DNA of 64,000 nucleotides from Acidovorax sp. KKS102 (GCF_000302535.1 NC_018708.1:1116001-1180000); one strand, 5' to 3'; counted from the stretch's first letter, positions 27,025 through 34,460 are shown. Notes: generated by a model from the sequence alone, not told the origin. Program-made: numbers and translations.

Positions 27025-27863
27025 ACCACGGTCTCCTCGGTGTCCACGCTGGCGCGCAGCAGGCTGTCTTGCAGCAGCTTGGCGTAGCGGCTGAATTCGG
27101 GCGACACCATGAAGTCGGCCGTGCGGGGGTAGGGGGCGTCGATGCGGAACTCTTCGACCACACGGCCGGGGCGCGCGGCCATCATGACCACGCGGCTGGA
27201 GAGGAACACTGCCTCGTGGATCGAGTGCGTCACAAAGATCACGGTGAGCTTCTTCTTGCGCCACAAGTCGAGCAGGTCGGCGTCGAGCTTGTGGCGCGTG
27301 ATTTCGTCCAGCGCGCCAAAGGGCTCGTCCATCAGCAGCAGGTCGGGCTGGGTGACCAGGCCGCGCGCAATCGATACGCGCATCTGCATGCCGCCCGACA
27401 GCGCGCGGGGCAGGGCCTTGGCAAACTTGGACAAGCCCACCAGCGCCAGCGCTTCGGTCACACGCGCATCGGCCTCGGCACGCGGCACGCCCGCCAGGTC
27501 CAGCGGCAGGCGCACGTTGGTCTGCACACTGGCCCAGGGCATGAGCGTGGGCGACTGGAAAACAAACGCCATCTTCTTGCCGTTTTCGTCCAGCTGCGCC
27601 ACGGGCTTGCGCCACAGGTGCAGGCGGCCGTCGGTGGGCTCCAGCAGCCCCGCCACCATTTTCAGCAGCGTGCTCTTGCCGCAGCCCGAGGGGCCGAGCA
27701 GGGTGACGAATTCGCCCTCCTCAATGGTCAGGTCCACCGGCAGCAGGGCCTGCGTGCCGTTGGGGTAGGTTTTTTCGGCGGAAAGCACCTCCACGGCGGG
27801 CGTGGTATGGGACAGCGGTGCCTGGGCGTGTGCCAGCGGCGGAGATTCAGCGGGGGATGTCAT
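27021..27863 (-). CDS. ABC transporter ATP-binding protein (SsuB/TauB type)
   Basis: Energising subunit of the importer (280 aa). Walker A is GPSGCGKSTLLK (about residue 57), the Q-loop is MAFVFQSPTLMPWASV, the signature is ALSGGMQMRVSIARGL, Walker B is LLLMDEPFGALDE, and the switch is VTHSIHEAVFLSSRV. The C-terminal extension RIDAPYPRTADFMVSPEFSRYAKLL is usual in this subfamily. A 71-base gap separates it from the binding protein upstream. Confidence 0.92.
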   Translation of the reverse strand: MTSPAESPPLAHAQAPLSHTTPAVEVLSAEKTYPNGTQALLPVDLTIEEGEFVTLLGPSGCGKSTLLKMVAGLLEPTDGRLHLWRKPVAQLDENGKKMAFVFQSPTLMPWASVQTNVRLPLDLAGVPRAEADARVTEALALVGLSKFAKALPRALSGGMQMRVSIARGLVTQPDLLLMDEPFGALDEITRHKLDADLLDLWRKKKLTVIFVTHSIHEAVFLSSRVVMMAARPGRVVEEFRIDAPYPRTADFMVSPEFSRYAKLLQDSLLRASVDTEETVV

Positions 27864-27934
27864 GGTCGCCTTTCGATGGATGCGGCCGGGCGTGCAAGTG
27901 AGCGCACCGGCCGCTGTTTCAGGGCTGTCAGGGC

Positions 27935-28939
27935 TCAGGGCAGAACCTTGAGGTCTTTGACGAAGGCGGTGGTGTAGGTCTCGGTCAGCTTGACCTTGGC
28001 GGGGTCGATGAGCTTGGCGTCCACCAGGAAGTCGTAGCTGGCCTTGGCGCGCGCGTCGGTCATGATGCCGATGCCCATGGTGGCTGCGTCGCCCCCGGTG
28101 GCCATGCCCATTTCCTTGAGCTTGGCCACGCTGTAGGCGAGCTGCTCGTCAGTCATGTTGGGGTTGTCTTTCTTGATGAGCGCGTTGGCGGGGGCCGGGT
28201 CGGCCAGGTAGCTCTTCCAGCCTTCCATCGACGCCTTCACGAACGAGGCCACGGCGGCGCTGCGGTCCTTCACCGTCTTTTCCATGCACGAGATGGTGGT
28301 GGCGTAGGCGGGGTAGCCATGGTCGCTGAACATCAGCGTGTTGGCCTTGACGCCCGCTTTGGCAATCGCAAACGGCTCAGAGGTCAGGTAGCCCTGCTGG
28401 GCGCTGTTCTTGTCGGCGACGAAGGGCTGGATGTTGAAGGTGTAGGGGCGCGTCTGCGAATCGGTGAAGCCGTACTTGGCCTTGAGCCAGGGCCAGTAGC
28501 CGCGCTGGGCCGAGGATGCGATCAGGATGGTCTTGCCCTTGAGGTCTTCGAACTTCTTCACGTCCTCATGGGCGATGAGCACCTGCGGGTCCTTCTGGAA
28601 CACTGCGGCCACGTTGACCACGGGCACGCCGCCTTCACGCATCTGGATCATCTGCAGGTCGCTCGATCCCATCACGCATTCGGCCTGGCCGGCCGCCATC
28701 ATCTGCACGATGTTGACCTGCGGGCCACCCATCTTGATGGTCACGTCCAGCCCGTACTTTTTGTACAGGCCCGTGGCCACCGCCTGGTAGAAGCCGCCAT
28801 GCTCGGCCTGCGCGTACCAGTTGGTCATGTAGGTGAACTTCTCTTGCGCGTGGGCAGTGCCCGACATGGTGCCGACGGCACCAACAGCGAGCAGCGCGGC
28901 TGCACCAAGTTTGGAAATGCGGGAGGCGGTCTTCATCAT
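27935..28939 (-). CDS. ABC transporter substrate-binding protein, NMT1/THI5-like
   Basis: Periplasmic receptor (334 aa). The signal peptide ends at TAHAQE. The mature start FTYMTNWYAQAEHGGFYQAVATGLYKKYGLDV is the NMT1/THI5 signature, with WYAQAEHGG resembling binding proteins for aromatic N-heterocycles and pyrimidine precursors. The substrate is probably the compound broken down by the rest of the operon. The start MMKTASRI is at 28939. There is no riboswitch match upstream of this copy. Confidence 0.9.
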   Translation of the reverse strand: MMKTASRISKLGAAALLAVGAVGTMSGTAHAQEKFTYMTNWYAQAEHGGFYQAVATGLYKKYGLDVTIKMGGPQVNIVQMMAAGQAECVMGSSDLQMIQMREGGVPVVNVAAVFQKDPQVLIAHEDVKKFEDLKGKTILIASSAQRGYWPWLKAKYGFTDSQTRPYTFNIQPFVADKNSAQQGYLTSEPFAIAKAGVKANTLMFSDHGYPAYATTISCMEKTVKDRSAAVASFVKASMEGWKSYLADPAPANALIKKDNPNMTDEQLAYSVAKLKEMGMATGGDAATMGIGIMTDARAKASYDFLVDAKLIDPAKVKLTETYTTAFVKDLKVLP

Positions 28940-29024
28940 GGTGGTACTCCGGTAGGGGGTGGAGGTGGAACGAAGGGACAACGAAAGGAAAGGCGCAAAG
29001 GATTGGCGGTAGCGTTCGCAGGTT

Positions 29025-29888
29025 TCAGGCCAGTGCGGACGGGTGCTCGATGTGGCCGGTGTGATGGGCGCGGCCCCAGGTGGGCTCAGCGCGCGGCGCC
29101 CACTGCAGTTTGTGCAGCTCGGTGATGGCGGCGGCCCAGCTCACGGCCAGCGAGTCGAGGATGGCGTGGCCTTGCTCGGCCGTGGCGGGCAGCGGGTCGC
29201 CAATGATTCCGCTGGGGCCAAAGTCGCGTGCGCTCCAGGCGCAGGCCGGGCGGCCGTCGGGTGAGAGCAGGGGCGAGTCAAAAACGGGTGGGTAGTTGAC
29301 CACCGCGCGCTCCATGTGCACGGTGTCAGGGGCCAGCGCCAGCATCAGTGCGGTTTCGCCGTGGCCTGCGTGCATGGCCAAGCGTTTTTCCTTGTCGGAG
29401 AGGAATTGGCCCGCTACGTGCGGCACACGCCAGGTGAAGCTGGGCACCACGATGAAGTCGCCATGGCGCAGCCGCAGCTCGCGGGCGCACATCTCCATCA
29501 CCTGCGGCTGGCCGCCGTGGCCGTTGACGAAAAGGAGCTTGCGAAAGCCCGCGCGGTACACCGACTCGCCCACCTCGTTCATGGTGGCCAGCAGGGTTTC
29601 GCCGCTCAGCGTGACGGTGCCGGGGAAGTGCAGGTGCTCCTCGGACTTGCCGTAGGTGATGGGCGCCATGGCAAACGCGGGCACGTCGGCCGGCAGGCGG
29701 GCCAGCGCGTGGCCCACCACCCCAGCGCTGATCACGGTGTCCACCGCACAGGGCAGGTGCGGGCCGTGCTGCTCGGTGGCGCCCGTGGGCAGCACGATGA
29801 CGGTGTTCTCCTTGTCGGGCAGGTCGGCGATCTCGGTCCAGCTCAGGTAGGGCAGGTAGCGGTGGGGCGGGTTGTAGCCGTGCAGCAT
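29025..29888 (-). CDS. Creatininase-family amidohydrolase
   Basis: Metal-dependent cyclic-amide hydrolase (287 aa). The binuclear-metal motifs are visible: VLPTGATEQHGPHLPCAVDT (Glu, His, Asp), LLFVNGHGGQ (His) and HAGHGETALMLAL (Glu). The family opens lactam rings (creatinine) or hydrolyses formamides made during flavin or heterocycle breakdown. Next to RidA and a cytosine-deaminase-like enzyme, a ring-opened ureide or amide intermediate is a likely substrate; creatinine itself is possible but no creatinase or sarcosine oxidase is adjacent. Confidence 0.88.
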   Translation of the reverse strand: MLHGYNPPHRYLPYLSWTEIADLPDKENTVIVLPTGATEQHGPHLPCAVDTVISAGVVGHALARLPADVPAFAMAPITYGKSEEHLHFPGTVTLSGETLLATMNEVGESVYRAGFRKLLFVNGHGGQPQVMEMCARELRLRHGDFIVVPSFTWRVPHVAGQFLSDKEKRLAMHAGHGETALMLALAPDTVHMERAVVNYPPVFDSPLLSPDGRPACAWSARDFGPSGIIGDPLPATAEQGHAILDSLAVSWAAAITELHKLQWAPRAEPTWGRAHHTGHIEHPSALA

Positions 29889-29917
29889 GGGTGGTTCTTT
29901 CGTGAAGGAGGGCGTTG

Positions 29918-30394
29918 TCAGCGCAAAGGGAGGTAGGCCGTGGCCTCCACCTCGATGAGGATGTCGGGCGTGGGCAACATGCCGCTCACTTCCACCACGG
30001 TGGATGCGGGGGGCTCGCCGGGGAAGAACAGCTTGCGCACGCGGCTGTACTGCGGGAAGTGGTCCAGGTTCTTGAAGTACTGCACCAGCTTGAACACGTC
30101 GGACATCTGGCCGCCTGCGGCCTCGATGGTCTGGCGGATGCGGTCGAGCACATACCAGCTCTGCGCGAGGATGGGGCCCTCTTTGATGTCGCTGCTGAAC
30201 TCGCCGGTGCGGCCAATCAGCGTGGCGGCCTCGTCAGGGATGTCGGCATAGCCGCGCACGATGCGGCTGGCGGCAGGGTCCACGGCGATGATCCCGCTGA
30301 GGTAGATGAAGTCGCCTGCGCGGCGCCATGCGGCGTAGCGGGCCAGGGGCTGGGCGATGCCCGGTGCAGGTGCGGTGGCAGATGTGGGGCTCAT
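29918..30394 (-). CDS. RidA/YjgF/RutC-family protein
   Basis: Small trimeric deaminase-type protein (158 aa). Family motifs: GDFIYLSGIIAVDP, LDRIRQTIEAAGGQMSDVFKLVQYF, and STVVEVSGMLPTPDILIEVEATAYLP. The Arg that clamps the substrate carboxylate in RidA is replaced by Ser-Thr-Val-Val-Glu here, as in several catabolic homologues such as RutC. It probably speeds hydrolysis of an enamine or aminoacrylate-type intermediate. ATG 30394 overlaps the stop of the amidohydrolase by four bases. Confidence 0.85.
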   Translation of the reverse strand: MSPTSATAPAPGIAQPLARYAAWRRAGDFIYLSGIIAVDPAASRIVRGYADIPDEAATLIGRTGEFSSDIKEGPILAQSWYVLDRIRQTIEAAGGQMSDVFKLVQYFKNLDHFPQYSRVRKLFFPGEPPASTVVEVSGMLPTPDILIEVEATAYLPLR

Positions 30395-31731
30395 GCGAGG
30401 CTCCTTGCGGATGAGGTGTTGGGCACGTGGGTGGGTACATGCCAGGCAGCCGGTGCATGGCCGCTGGCGACGCGGCCCTGGCGCAGCACCACGCGGCCCT
30501 GCGCGCCTTGTGTGCGGGACGGAAAGCCCCAGTGGTCGGCCTGCGTGAAGACCAGCAGGTCGGCCACCGTGCCAGGCTGCAGGGGCAGCGCGGTGGTGCC
30601 AGTGCGGCCTGTGCGCAGCCAGTCGGCGCGGCACAGTGATTCGCTCCATTGGTCAAACGGTGCATCCAGCTGCGCCGCCAGCACCCCTGTGGCAAGGGCC
30701 TCCAGTGGGTCGAAGCTGCCCACGGGGCAGAACGGGTCTTGCACGTTGTCGCTGGCCACCAGCACCGGTATGCCGCGTGCACGGGCTTCCTTCACCAGCG
30801 TCAGGCCACGCTGGCGCGGTGTGCGGCCGGTGGTGGCGTCCTGCAGCAGCAGGTTGGTGATGGGCAGCGTGACCAGCGTGATCGGGCTTTGTGCCACCGC
30901 ATCGAGCGTGGCGAGGGCCGTGGCTTCGTCCTGTGCCGCCAGCGCGCAGGTGTGGCCGCAGACCACATGGCCTTCAAAGCGCAGCTCCTTGAGCAGTGCG
31001 GCGGTGGTCGCCAAGCCCTGGGCGCCGGGGTGCAGTTCTTCGTCCACATGCAGGTCCACGTTCAGCCCGTGGTGTTGTGCGGCTTCCAACAGATGGCGCA
31101 GCGCCTGCGGGTCCCAGTTGGTGGAATGCACAAAGCCGCCCAGCAAGACACCAGGGCCGCTGGCGGCCACTGTGGCCGCAAGCTGCATGGCGGCGCTGCG
31201 GTCCGTATACAGGTGCAAGGGGATCAGGCTCACGCGCTCCAGCGTGATGCGGTCGGCCCAGTCGTGGGCCAGTGCGCGCAACACGTTCCAGGCCAGTGGC
31301 TGCGCGTCGGGCTCCCACCAGTCGCAGTGGGTGCGCAGGTGTGCGGTGCCTGCGTCATAGGCCCATTGCAGCGCGCGGCTGGCGCGGGCGTGGATGTCGG
31401 CTTCGGTCCAGCCCTGGCGGTCCACCATCATGGCCTCGATGGCGCCCAGCAGGCCGGGTTGGACCACGCCCATGCGGGGCAGCGTGAAGGCCTTGTCCAG
31501 GTGGGTGTGCGCATCCACCAGGCCGGGCAGCACCAGCGCGCCTGCTACGTCCCACACCGTGCCGTGGGGCGCTGGCTGGGTGCCATGGGGCAGCACCTGC
31601 ACGATGCGGCCCTGGGCCAGGTGCAGGTCGGCCAGTGCGGGGTGGTGACCCTGCTGCGGCCACGCGCAAGGCAGCAGCCAGCGCGGCAACCTTGCTCGCA
31701 AGATGTGGTCGGGAGTGCTGGATGCGTGCAT
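30391..31731 (-). CDS. Cytosine-deaminase-like amidohydrolase (CodA family)
   Basis: TIM-barrel metal hydrolase (446 aa) that in this family deaminates cytosine or related rings. Metal ligands fit CodA: LVDAHTHLDKAF (HxH), VDLHVDEELHPGAQ (His with the catalytic Glu region), VVCGHTCAL (His) and VASDNVQDPFCPVGSFDPL (Asp). The substrate may be a pyrimidine, triazine or pterin-like ring. It is coupled to RidA by a four-base overlap and follows the flavin reductase gene by 23 bases. Confidence 0.88.
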   Translation of the reverse strand: MHASSTPDHILRARLPRWLLPCAWPQQGHHPALADLHLAQGRIVQVLPHGTQPAPHGTVWDVAGALVLPGLVDAHTHLDKAFTLPRMGVVQPGLLGAIEAMMVDRQGWTEADIHARASRALQWAYDAGTAHLRTHCDWWEPDAQPLAWNVLRALAHDWADRITLERVSLIPLHLYTDRSAAMQLAATVAASGPGVLLGGFVHSTNWDPQALRHLLEAAQHHGLNVDLHVDEELHPGAQGLATTAALLKELRFEGHVVCGHTCALAAQDEATALATLDAVAQSPITLVTLPITNLLLQDATTGRTPRQRGLTLVKEARARGIPVLVASDNVQDPFCPVGSFDPLEALATGVLAAQLDAPFDQWSESLCRADWLRTGRTGTTALPLQPGTVADLLVFTQADHWGFPSRTQGAQGRVVLRQGRVASGHAPAAWHVPTHVPNTSSARSLA

Positions 31732-31754
31732 GCTGTGGCCCTTAGAAATTGCTC

Positions 31755-32342
31755 TTATGCAAAGCGCGCCATGGCTTGGCCCACGCGGGCCTTGAAGGCT
31801 GCCAGCCGGGGTGGGGTGGCCACGTTCATGTGGTAGTAGGCGTGGTAGTCCACCCGCGCCTTGCCGCCGGTGAGCAGGCGCATGTAGCGGGTGATGGACT
31901 TGCGTGGCGGGTCGCCCATGAACAGGGCCGTCCAGCGGGGGCGGCCGTAGGTGACCACGGCAGAGATGCGCCTGATATGCGTGAGCGAGGGCTTGACGTT
32001 GTGTGGGTCGCTGATGTCAAAGGCCACGCCGGGCATGAGCACGCGATCGAAAAAGCCCTTGAGCATGGCCGGCATGCCAAAGCACCAGGTGGGAAAGCAG
32101 AACACCACCGCCTCGGCCCAGAGCAAGCGGTCCACATAGCCCTGCACGGGCCACTGGTTGCTGGGCACCTCGTGGTAGCCCAGGCGCTCCTCGCGCGTCA
32201 TCACGGGGTTGAAGCCCTCGGCGTATAGGTCGCAGTCGTCCACCTCATGGCCCGCGCCGCGCAGCTGCTGCACCACCTCGGTGTGCAGTGCGGCGTTGTA
32301 GCTGGTCTCTACCGGGTGGCAATAGATCACGAGGATGCGCAT
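31755..32342 (-). CDS. Flavodoxin-fold NAD(P)H oxidoreductase
   Basis: 195-aa FMN/FAD-dependent reductase of the Flavodoxin_2 (NQO1/KefF/MdaB) family. The flavin-binding start is ILVIYCHPVETSYNAAL; AVVFCFPTWCFGMPAMLKGFFDRVLMPGVAF is the family signature. It could feed electrons to the ferredoxin encoded just upstream, or act on a quinone or nitroso intermediate. It lies 25 bases after the ferredoxin gene in the same operon. Confidence 0.85.
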   Translation of the reverse strand: MRILVIYCHPVETSYNAALHTEVVQQLRGAGHEVDDCDLYAEGFNPVMTREERLGYHEVPSNQWPVQGYVDRLLWAEAVVFCFPTWCFGMPAMLKGFFDRVLMPGVAFDISDPHNVKPSLTHIRRISAVVTYGRPRWTALFMGDPPRKSITRYMRLLTGGKARVDYHAYYHMNVATPPRLAAFKARVGQAMARFA

Positions 32343-32367
32343 GGCGGGGCTTCCTTTTTGTTGAAGT

Positions 32368-32670
32368 TCAGAGGTCGAGCGTGAGCGTGGGCCCGTGGCT
32401 GCGTGCGCAGCACACGGCGACGTGGGTGGCTTGCTCTGCTGCGCTCAGGCAGCTGTCGCGGTGGTCGGGCTCGCCGTCCAGCCAGCGGGTCACGCAGGTG
32501 CCGCACACGCCCTGCTCGCACAGGGTTTCCAGCGGTACGCCAGCGAGCTGCAGCACGTCGGCCATGCTCTCGCCGGGGCCCACAGGCAAGCGCATCTGAC
32601 TGCGCTGCAGGATCAGCTCGAACGTGTGTTCTGTGCGGGTGGCGCTGGCGGTGTCAGGGGCTGTCTGCAT
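32368..32670 (-). CDS. Plant-type (2Fe-2S) ferredoxin, reductase-C-terminus type
   Basis: 100-aa electron carrier. The cluster ligands are CEQGVCGTC (three Cys) and the distant Cys in HVAVCCARS. The sequence ETLCEQGVCGTCVTRWLDGEPDHRD matches the ferredoxin domain at the end of phthalate-dioxygenase-type reductases, here as a separate protein without the flavin module. No Rieske oxygenase is in the window. It is the first gene of the nine-gene operon, and a palindromic operator abuts its start codon. Confidence 0.88.
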   Translation of the reverse strand: MQTAPDTASATRTEHTFELILQRSQMRLPVGPGESMADVLQLAGVPLETLCEQGVCGTCVTRWLDGEPDHRDSCLSAAEQATHVAVCCARSHGPTLTLDL

Positions 32671-32671
32671 T

Positions 32672-32704
32672 GTTTGACCATGTGATTTGATCGATTGGTC
32701 AAAC
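32672..32704. promoter_or_regulatory. RutR-like operator upstream of the ferredoxin operon
   Basis: Perfect inverted half-sites GTTTGACCA (32672-32680) and TGGTCAAAC (32696-32704). Within it, TTGATCG-AT-TGGTCAA fits the RutR consensus TTGACCA-NN-TGGTCAA with two changes, so there may be overlapping sites. It starts two bases upstream of the ferredoxin ATG, and a RutR-like TetR gene lies 160 bases away. Binding should block transcription or initiation of the operon. Confidence 0.7.
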
Positions 32705-32860
32705 TATTGCAAAGGCTGTGCCAGCCACAAAAACCCGTCAAACGTCTTTGTGGTGGATCAACGCGGTCTTATCGCGACGGATTTGCGCCGCTTGCTGGTG
32801 CGCATCACGCCCCGCAGGCCCTTTGGAGCGTGGACCATGCCCAGAAATGGGCGTGGGGCT

Positions 32861-33535
32861 TTAGTCTGGTGCGAGGCCGCAGCCCAGCAGCACAAAGCTG
32901 GTGAGTTCGCGCACGATGGGCTCGCGGTCGATGGGTTCGTCGGGCGCCAGGCCCAGCATGATGTGCACCTGCACGCCGTAGTCGGCGTAGTGCTGCGTCA
33001 TGCCCCAGATCTGCATGAGCAGCAGTGTGGGGTTGACGGCGCGCATGCGGCCTTCAGAAATCCAGCGGTTGATGAGGTCCACCTTCTGCTGGGTGGACTT
33101 GACGGCCACGGGCCAGTATTTGCCCAGGTTGCGCCCACCGCCCAGCACCTCGGTGGTGAAGATGCGCGACAGGCCCGGGTTGTCCAGCGCGTAGTCGAGC
33201 TTCTTGCGCACGTAGCTGCTCAACACCTTCTTGGGGTCGTCGCTGTTGCTGTCGAAAATGAAGGCGCCCGACCAGCCGTTGAGCACCGAGTACAGCAGCT
33301 CTTCATACAGCTCTTCCTTGCTGCTGATGTAGTAGTGCAGCTGGGGCTTGGTGAGCCCTGCGCGCTCGGCAATGGCCTTGGTGGATGCACCCTTGAAACC
33401 ATGGCGGCTGAACTCGGCAATGGCCGCGTCGCGGATGGCGCCCAGGATGCGTTCGCGCCCCTGTTTGGCGCGGCTGAGCAGCGCGCCGGAGGCGGCTTCG
33501 GCTTCGGATTCGGTCATGGCTTTGGTGCGAGGCAT
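32861..33535 (-). CDS. TetR-family regulator, RutR-like
   Basis: 224-aa repressor. The helix-turn-helix lies at about residues 40-70 (STKAIAERAGLTKPQLHYYISSKEELYEELL), identical in layout to RutR, the uracil/thymine-sensing regulator. The C-terminal ligand domain includes KLDYALDNPGLSRIFTTEVLGGG and FLLMQIWGMTQHYADYGVQV-like segments typical of TetR_C_3. I chose MPRTKAMTESE (33535); 33517 is possible. It probably controls the operon starting at 32670 through the TTGACCA/TGGTCAA palindrome, responding to a nucleobase-like ligand. Confidence 0.85.
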   Translation of the reverse strand: MPRTKAMTESEAEAASGALLSRAKQGRERILGAIRDAAIAEFSRHGFKGASTKAIAERAGLTKPQLHYYISSKEELYEELLYSVLNGWSGAFIFDSNSDDPKKVLSSYVRKKLDYALDNPGLSRIFTTEVLGGGRNLGKYWPVAVKSTQQKVDLINRWISEGRMRAVNPTLLLMQIWGMTQHYADYGVQVHIMLGLAPDEPIDREPIVRELTSFVLLGCGLAPD

Positions 33536-33590
33536 GGGGGACGGGCGATGGCAGGGTGTGCGTTGCAGATTCTGCCCGCGCAGCAACGGG

Positions 33591-34118
33591 TCAGACTTTC
33601 CAGAACCCGATATGGGGTGCGCTGGCTTCTTCGACCAGTGCCGGGCCGATGCATTCGATGGCGTGGGGCGAGGCGGCAAACACGTCGCGGCACGACAGCT
33701 CGGCGTCGCGCTGCTCGGCCCGCTCGCCCCGGAACACGCGCAGGCGCTCGGCGTCAATGCCAAACACCACGCGCCCGATGCCGGACCAGAAGATGGCGCC
33801 CGCACACATCACGCAGGGCTCGGCCGACGAATACAGCGTGGCCTTGGCCAGGGCATCGCGCCCCACGCGCGGACTGAGCTGGCGCACGGCATTGGTCTCG
33901 GCGTGGCCGGTGCAGTCGCCGGTCTCGGTGGTGTTGCAGTAAGCCTCGGCCAGCAGGCGCCCTTCGGCACTGATGACCACCGCACCAAACGGGCGGTTGC
34001 CGCGCGCGCGGGCCGTGCACGACCACGCGATGGCCTGGCGCAGGTAGGTGCCGTCGGTGTCGTTGATGGGCGTGGGGTCGTCAAAGCTGGCTGGGGGTGC
34101 AGACATGAGCGCGTGCAT
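33591..34118 (-). CDS. Nucleoside/guanine deaminase (CDA superfamily)
   Basis: Zinc deaminase of about 175 aa. The zinc and catalytic motifs are TGHAETNAVRQL (HAE) and SSAEPCVMCAGAIFWSGIGRVVFG (PCxxC). The length, the IGPAL end and the catabolic context suit a guanine or related base deaminase better than the tRNA enzyme TadA. The start is uncertain: 34118 and 34106 are both possible and neither has a clear ribosome-binding site. It is divergent from the 2OG-oxygenase gene across a region with a 12-base palindrome and a riboswitch. A second, broken deaminase gene lies at 47438-48195. Confidence 0.83.
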   Translation of the reverse strand: MHALMSAPPASFDDPTPINDTDGTYLRQAIAWSCTARARGNRPFGAVVISAEGRLLAEAYCNTTETGDCTGHAETNAVRQLSPRVGRDALAKATLYSSAEPCVMCAGAIFWSGIGRVVFGIDAERLRVFRGERAEQRDAELSCRDVFAASPHAIECIGPALVEEASAPHIGFWKV

Positions 34119-34214
34119 GGTGTAGGTGTCTCTGTCGATGGTGGGTGGGTGGCTGTCGTTGTGCAACGCCGGACTGTCTGCATGCCCGCCGTTGTGGTGC
34201 AGGGCGCTATGCAT

Positions 34215-34226
34215 TTGGCATGCCAA
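34215..34226. promoter_or_regulatory. Perfect 12-base palindrome in a divergent promoter region
   Basis: TTGGCATGCCAA lies between the deaminase and the riboswitch-controlled 2OG-oxygenase gene. Its place and symmetry suit a dimeric regulator, but I cannot assign one. Confidence 0.4.
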
Positions 34227-34337
34227 TCACAATCAGTGACATGTATGCATGGCTTTGGACGCGCTGTGCACAAGTGCTCTGACTTTGCGCTGGCACACAT
34301 GCAAGGCGCGTGGGCATTCTTCTTGCATCGCTGTTGG

Positions 34338-34411
34338 CAAGAGTAGAAGCGTTCACTGCGTTGTCCCTGTGCCATCCTGCACGGGGCAATGCCAGTCGGA
34401 AATTGCTCTTG
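34338..34411 (+). promoter_or_regulatory. NMT1-motif (xanthine-I) riboswitch, long-hairpin form
   Basis: P1 is CAAGAG (34338-34343) with CTCTTG (34406-34411). The conserved internal-loop strands TAGAAGCGTTCA and CGGAAATTG flank an extended P2 hairpin (34355-34396) of about 17 pairs with one bulge. These strands are the same as in the copy at 38559-38603. The NMT1 motif is an established class that binds xanthine and urate and turns expression off. Here it leads the 2OG-oxygenase gene that starts at 34556. Confidence 0.85.
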
Positions 34412-34460
34412 AAGCCCGCTGTGCGCACAGCGGTGTGCGTTGGCACACCGTGGCTTCAAG
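34408..34460 (+). promoter_or_regulatory. Probable expression platform of the first riboswitch
   Basis: CTTGAAGCC (34408-34416) is complementary to GGCTTCAAG (34452-34460), enclosing two further hairpins (CCGCTGTG/CACAGCGG at 34416-34433 and GGTGTGC/GCACACC at 34432-34449). The first arm shares bases 34408-34411 with the 3' strand of P1, so P1 and this stem cannot both form fully. There is no T-run, so control is more likely at translation or by Rho than by an intrinsic terminator. Confidence 0.55.

Noticed and set aside
24617-27163. 848-codon frame spanning the FAD oxidoreductase and permease genes
   Set aside because: Only the part from 26002 onward matches the FAD-oxidase family; the upstream part is an out-of-frame reading of the permease.
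31742-31756. GAAATTGCTCTT resembling the 3' half of the NMT1-motif riboswitch
   Set aside because: The 5' half (GAGTAGAAGCGTTCA) is absent and the position lies between two tightly spaced operon genes, so it is a chance match.
34391-34410. Possible sigma-54 promoter around GGAAATTGC
   Set aside because: The spacing between GG and GC does not fit GG-N10-GC, and the same bases are explained by the riboswitch core, which recurs at 38559-38603.
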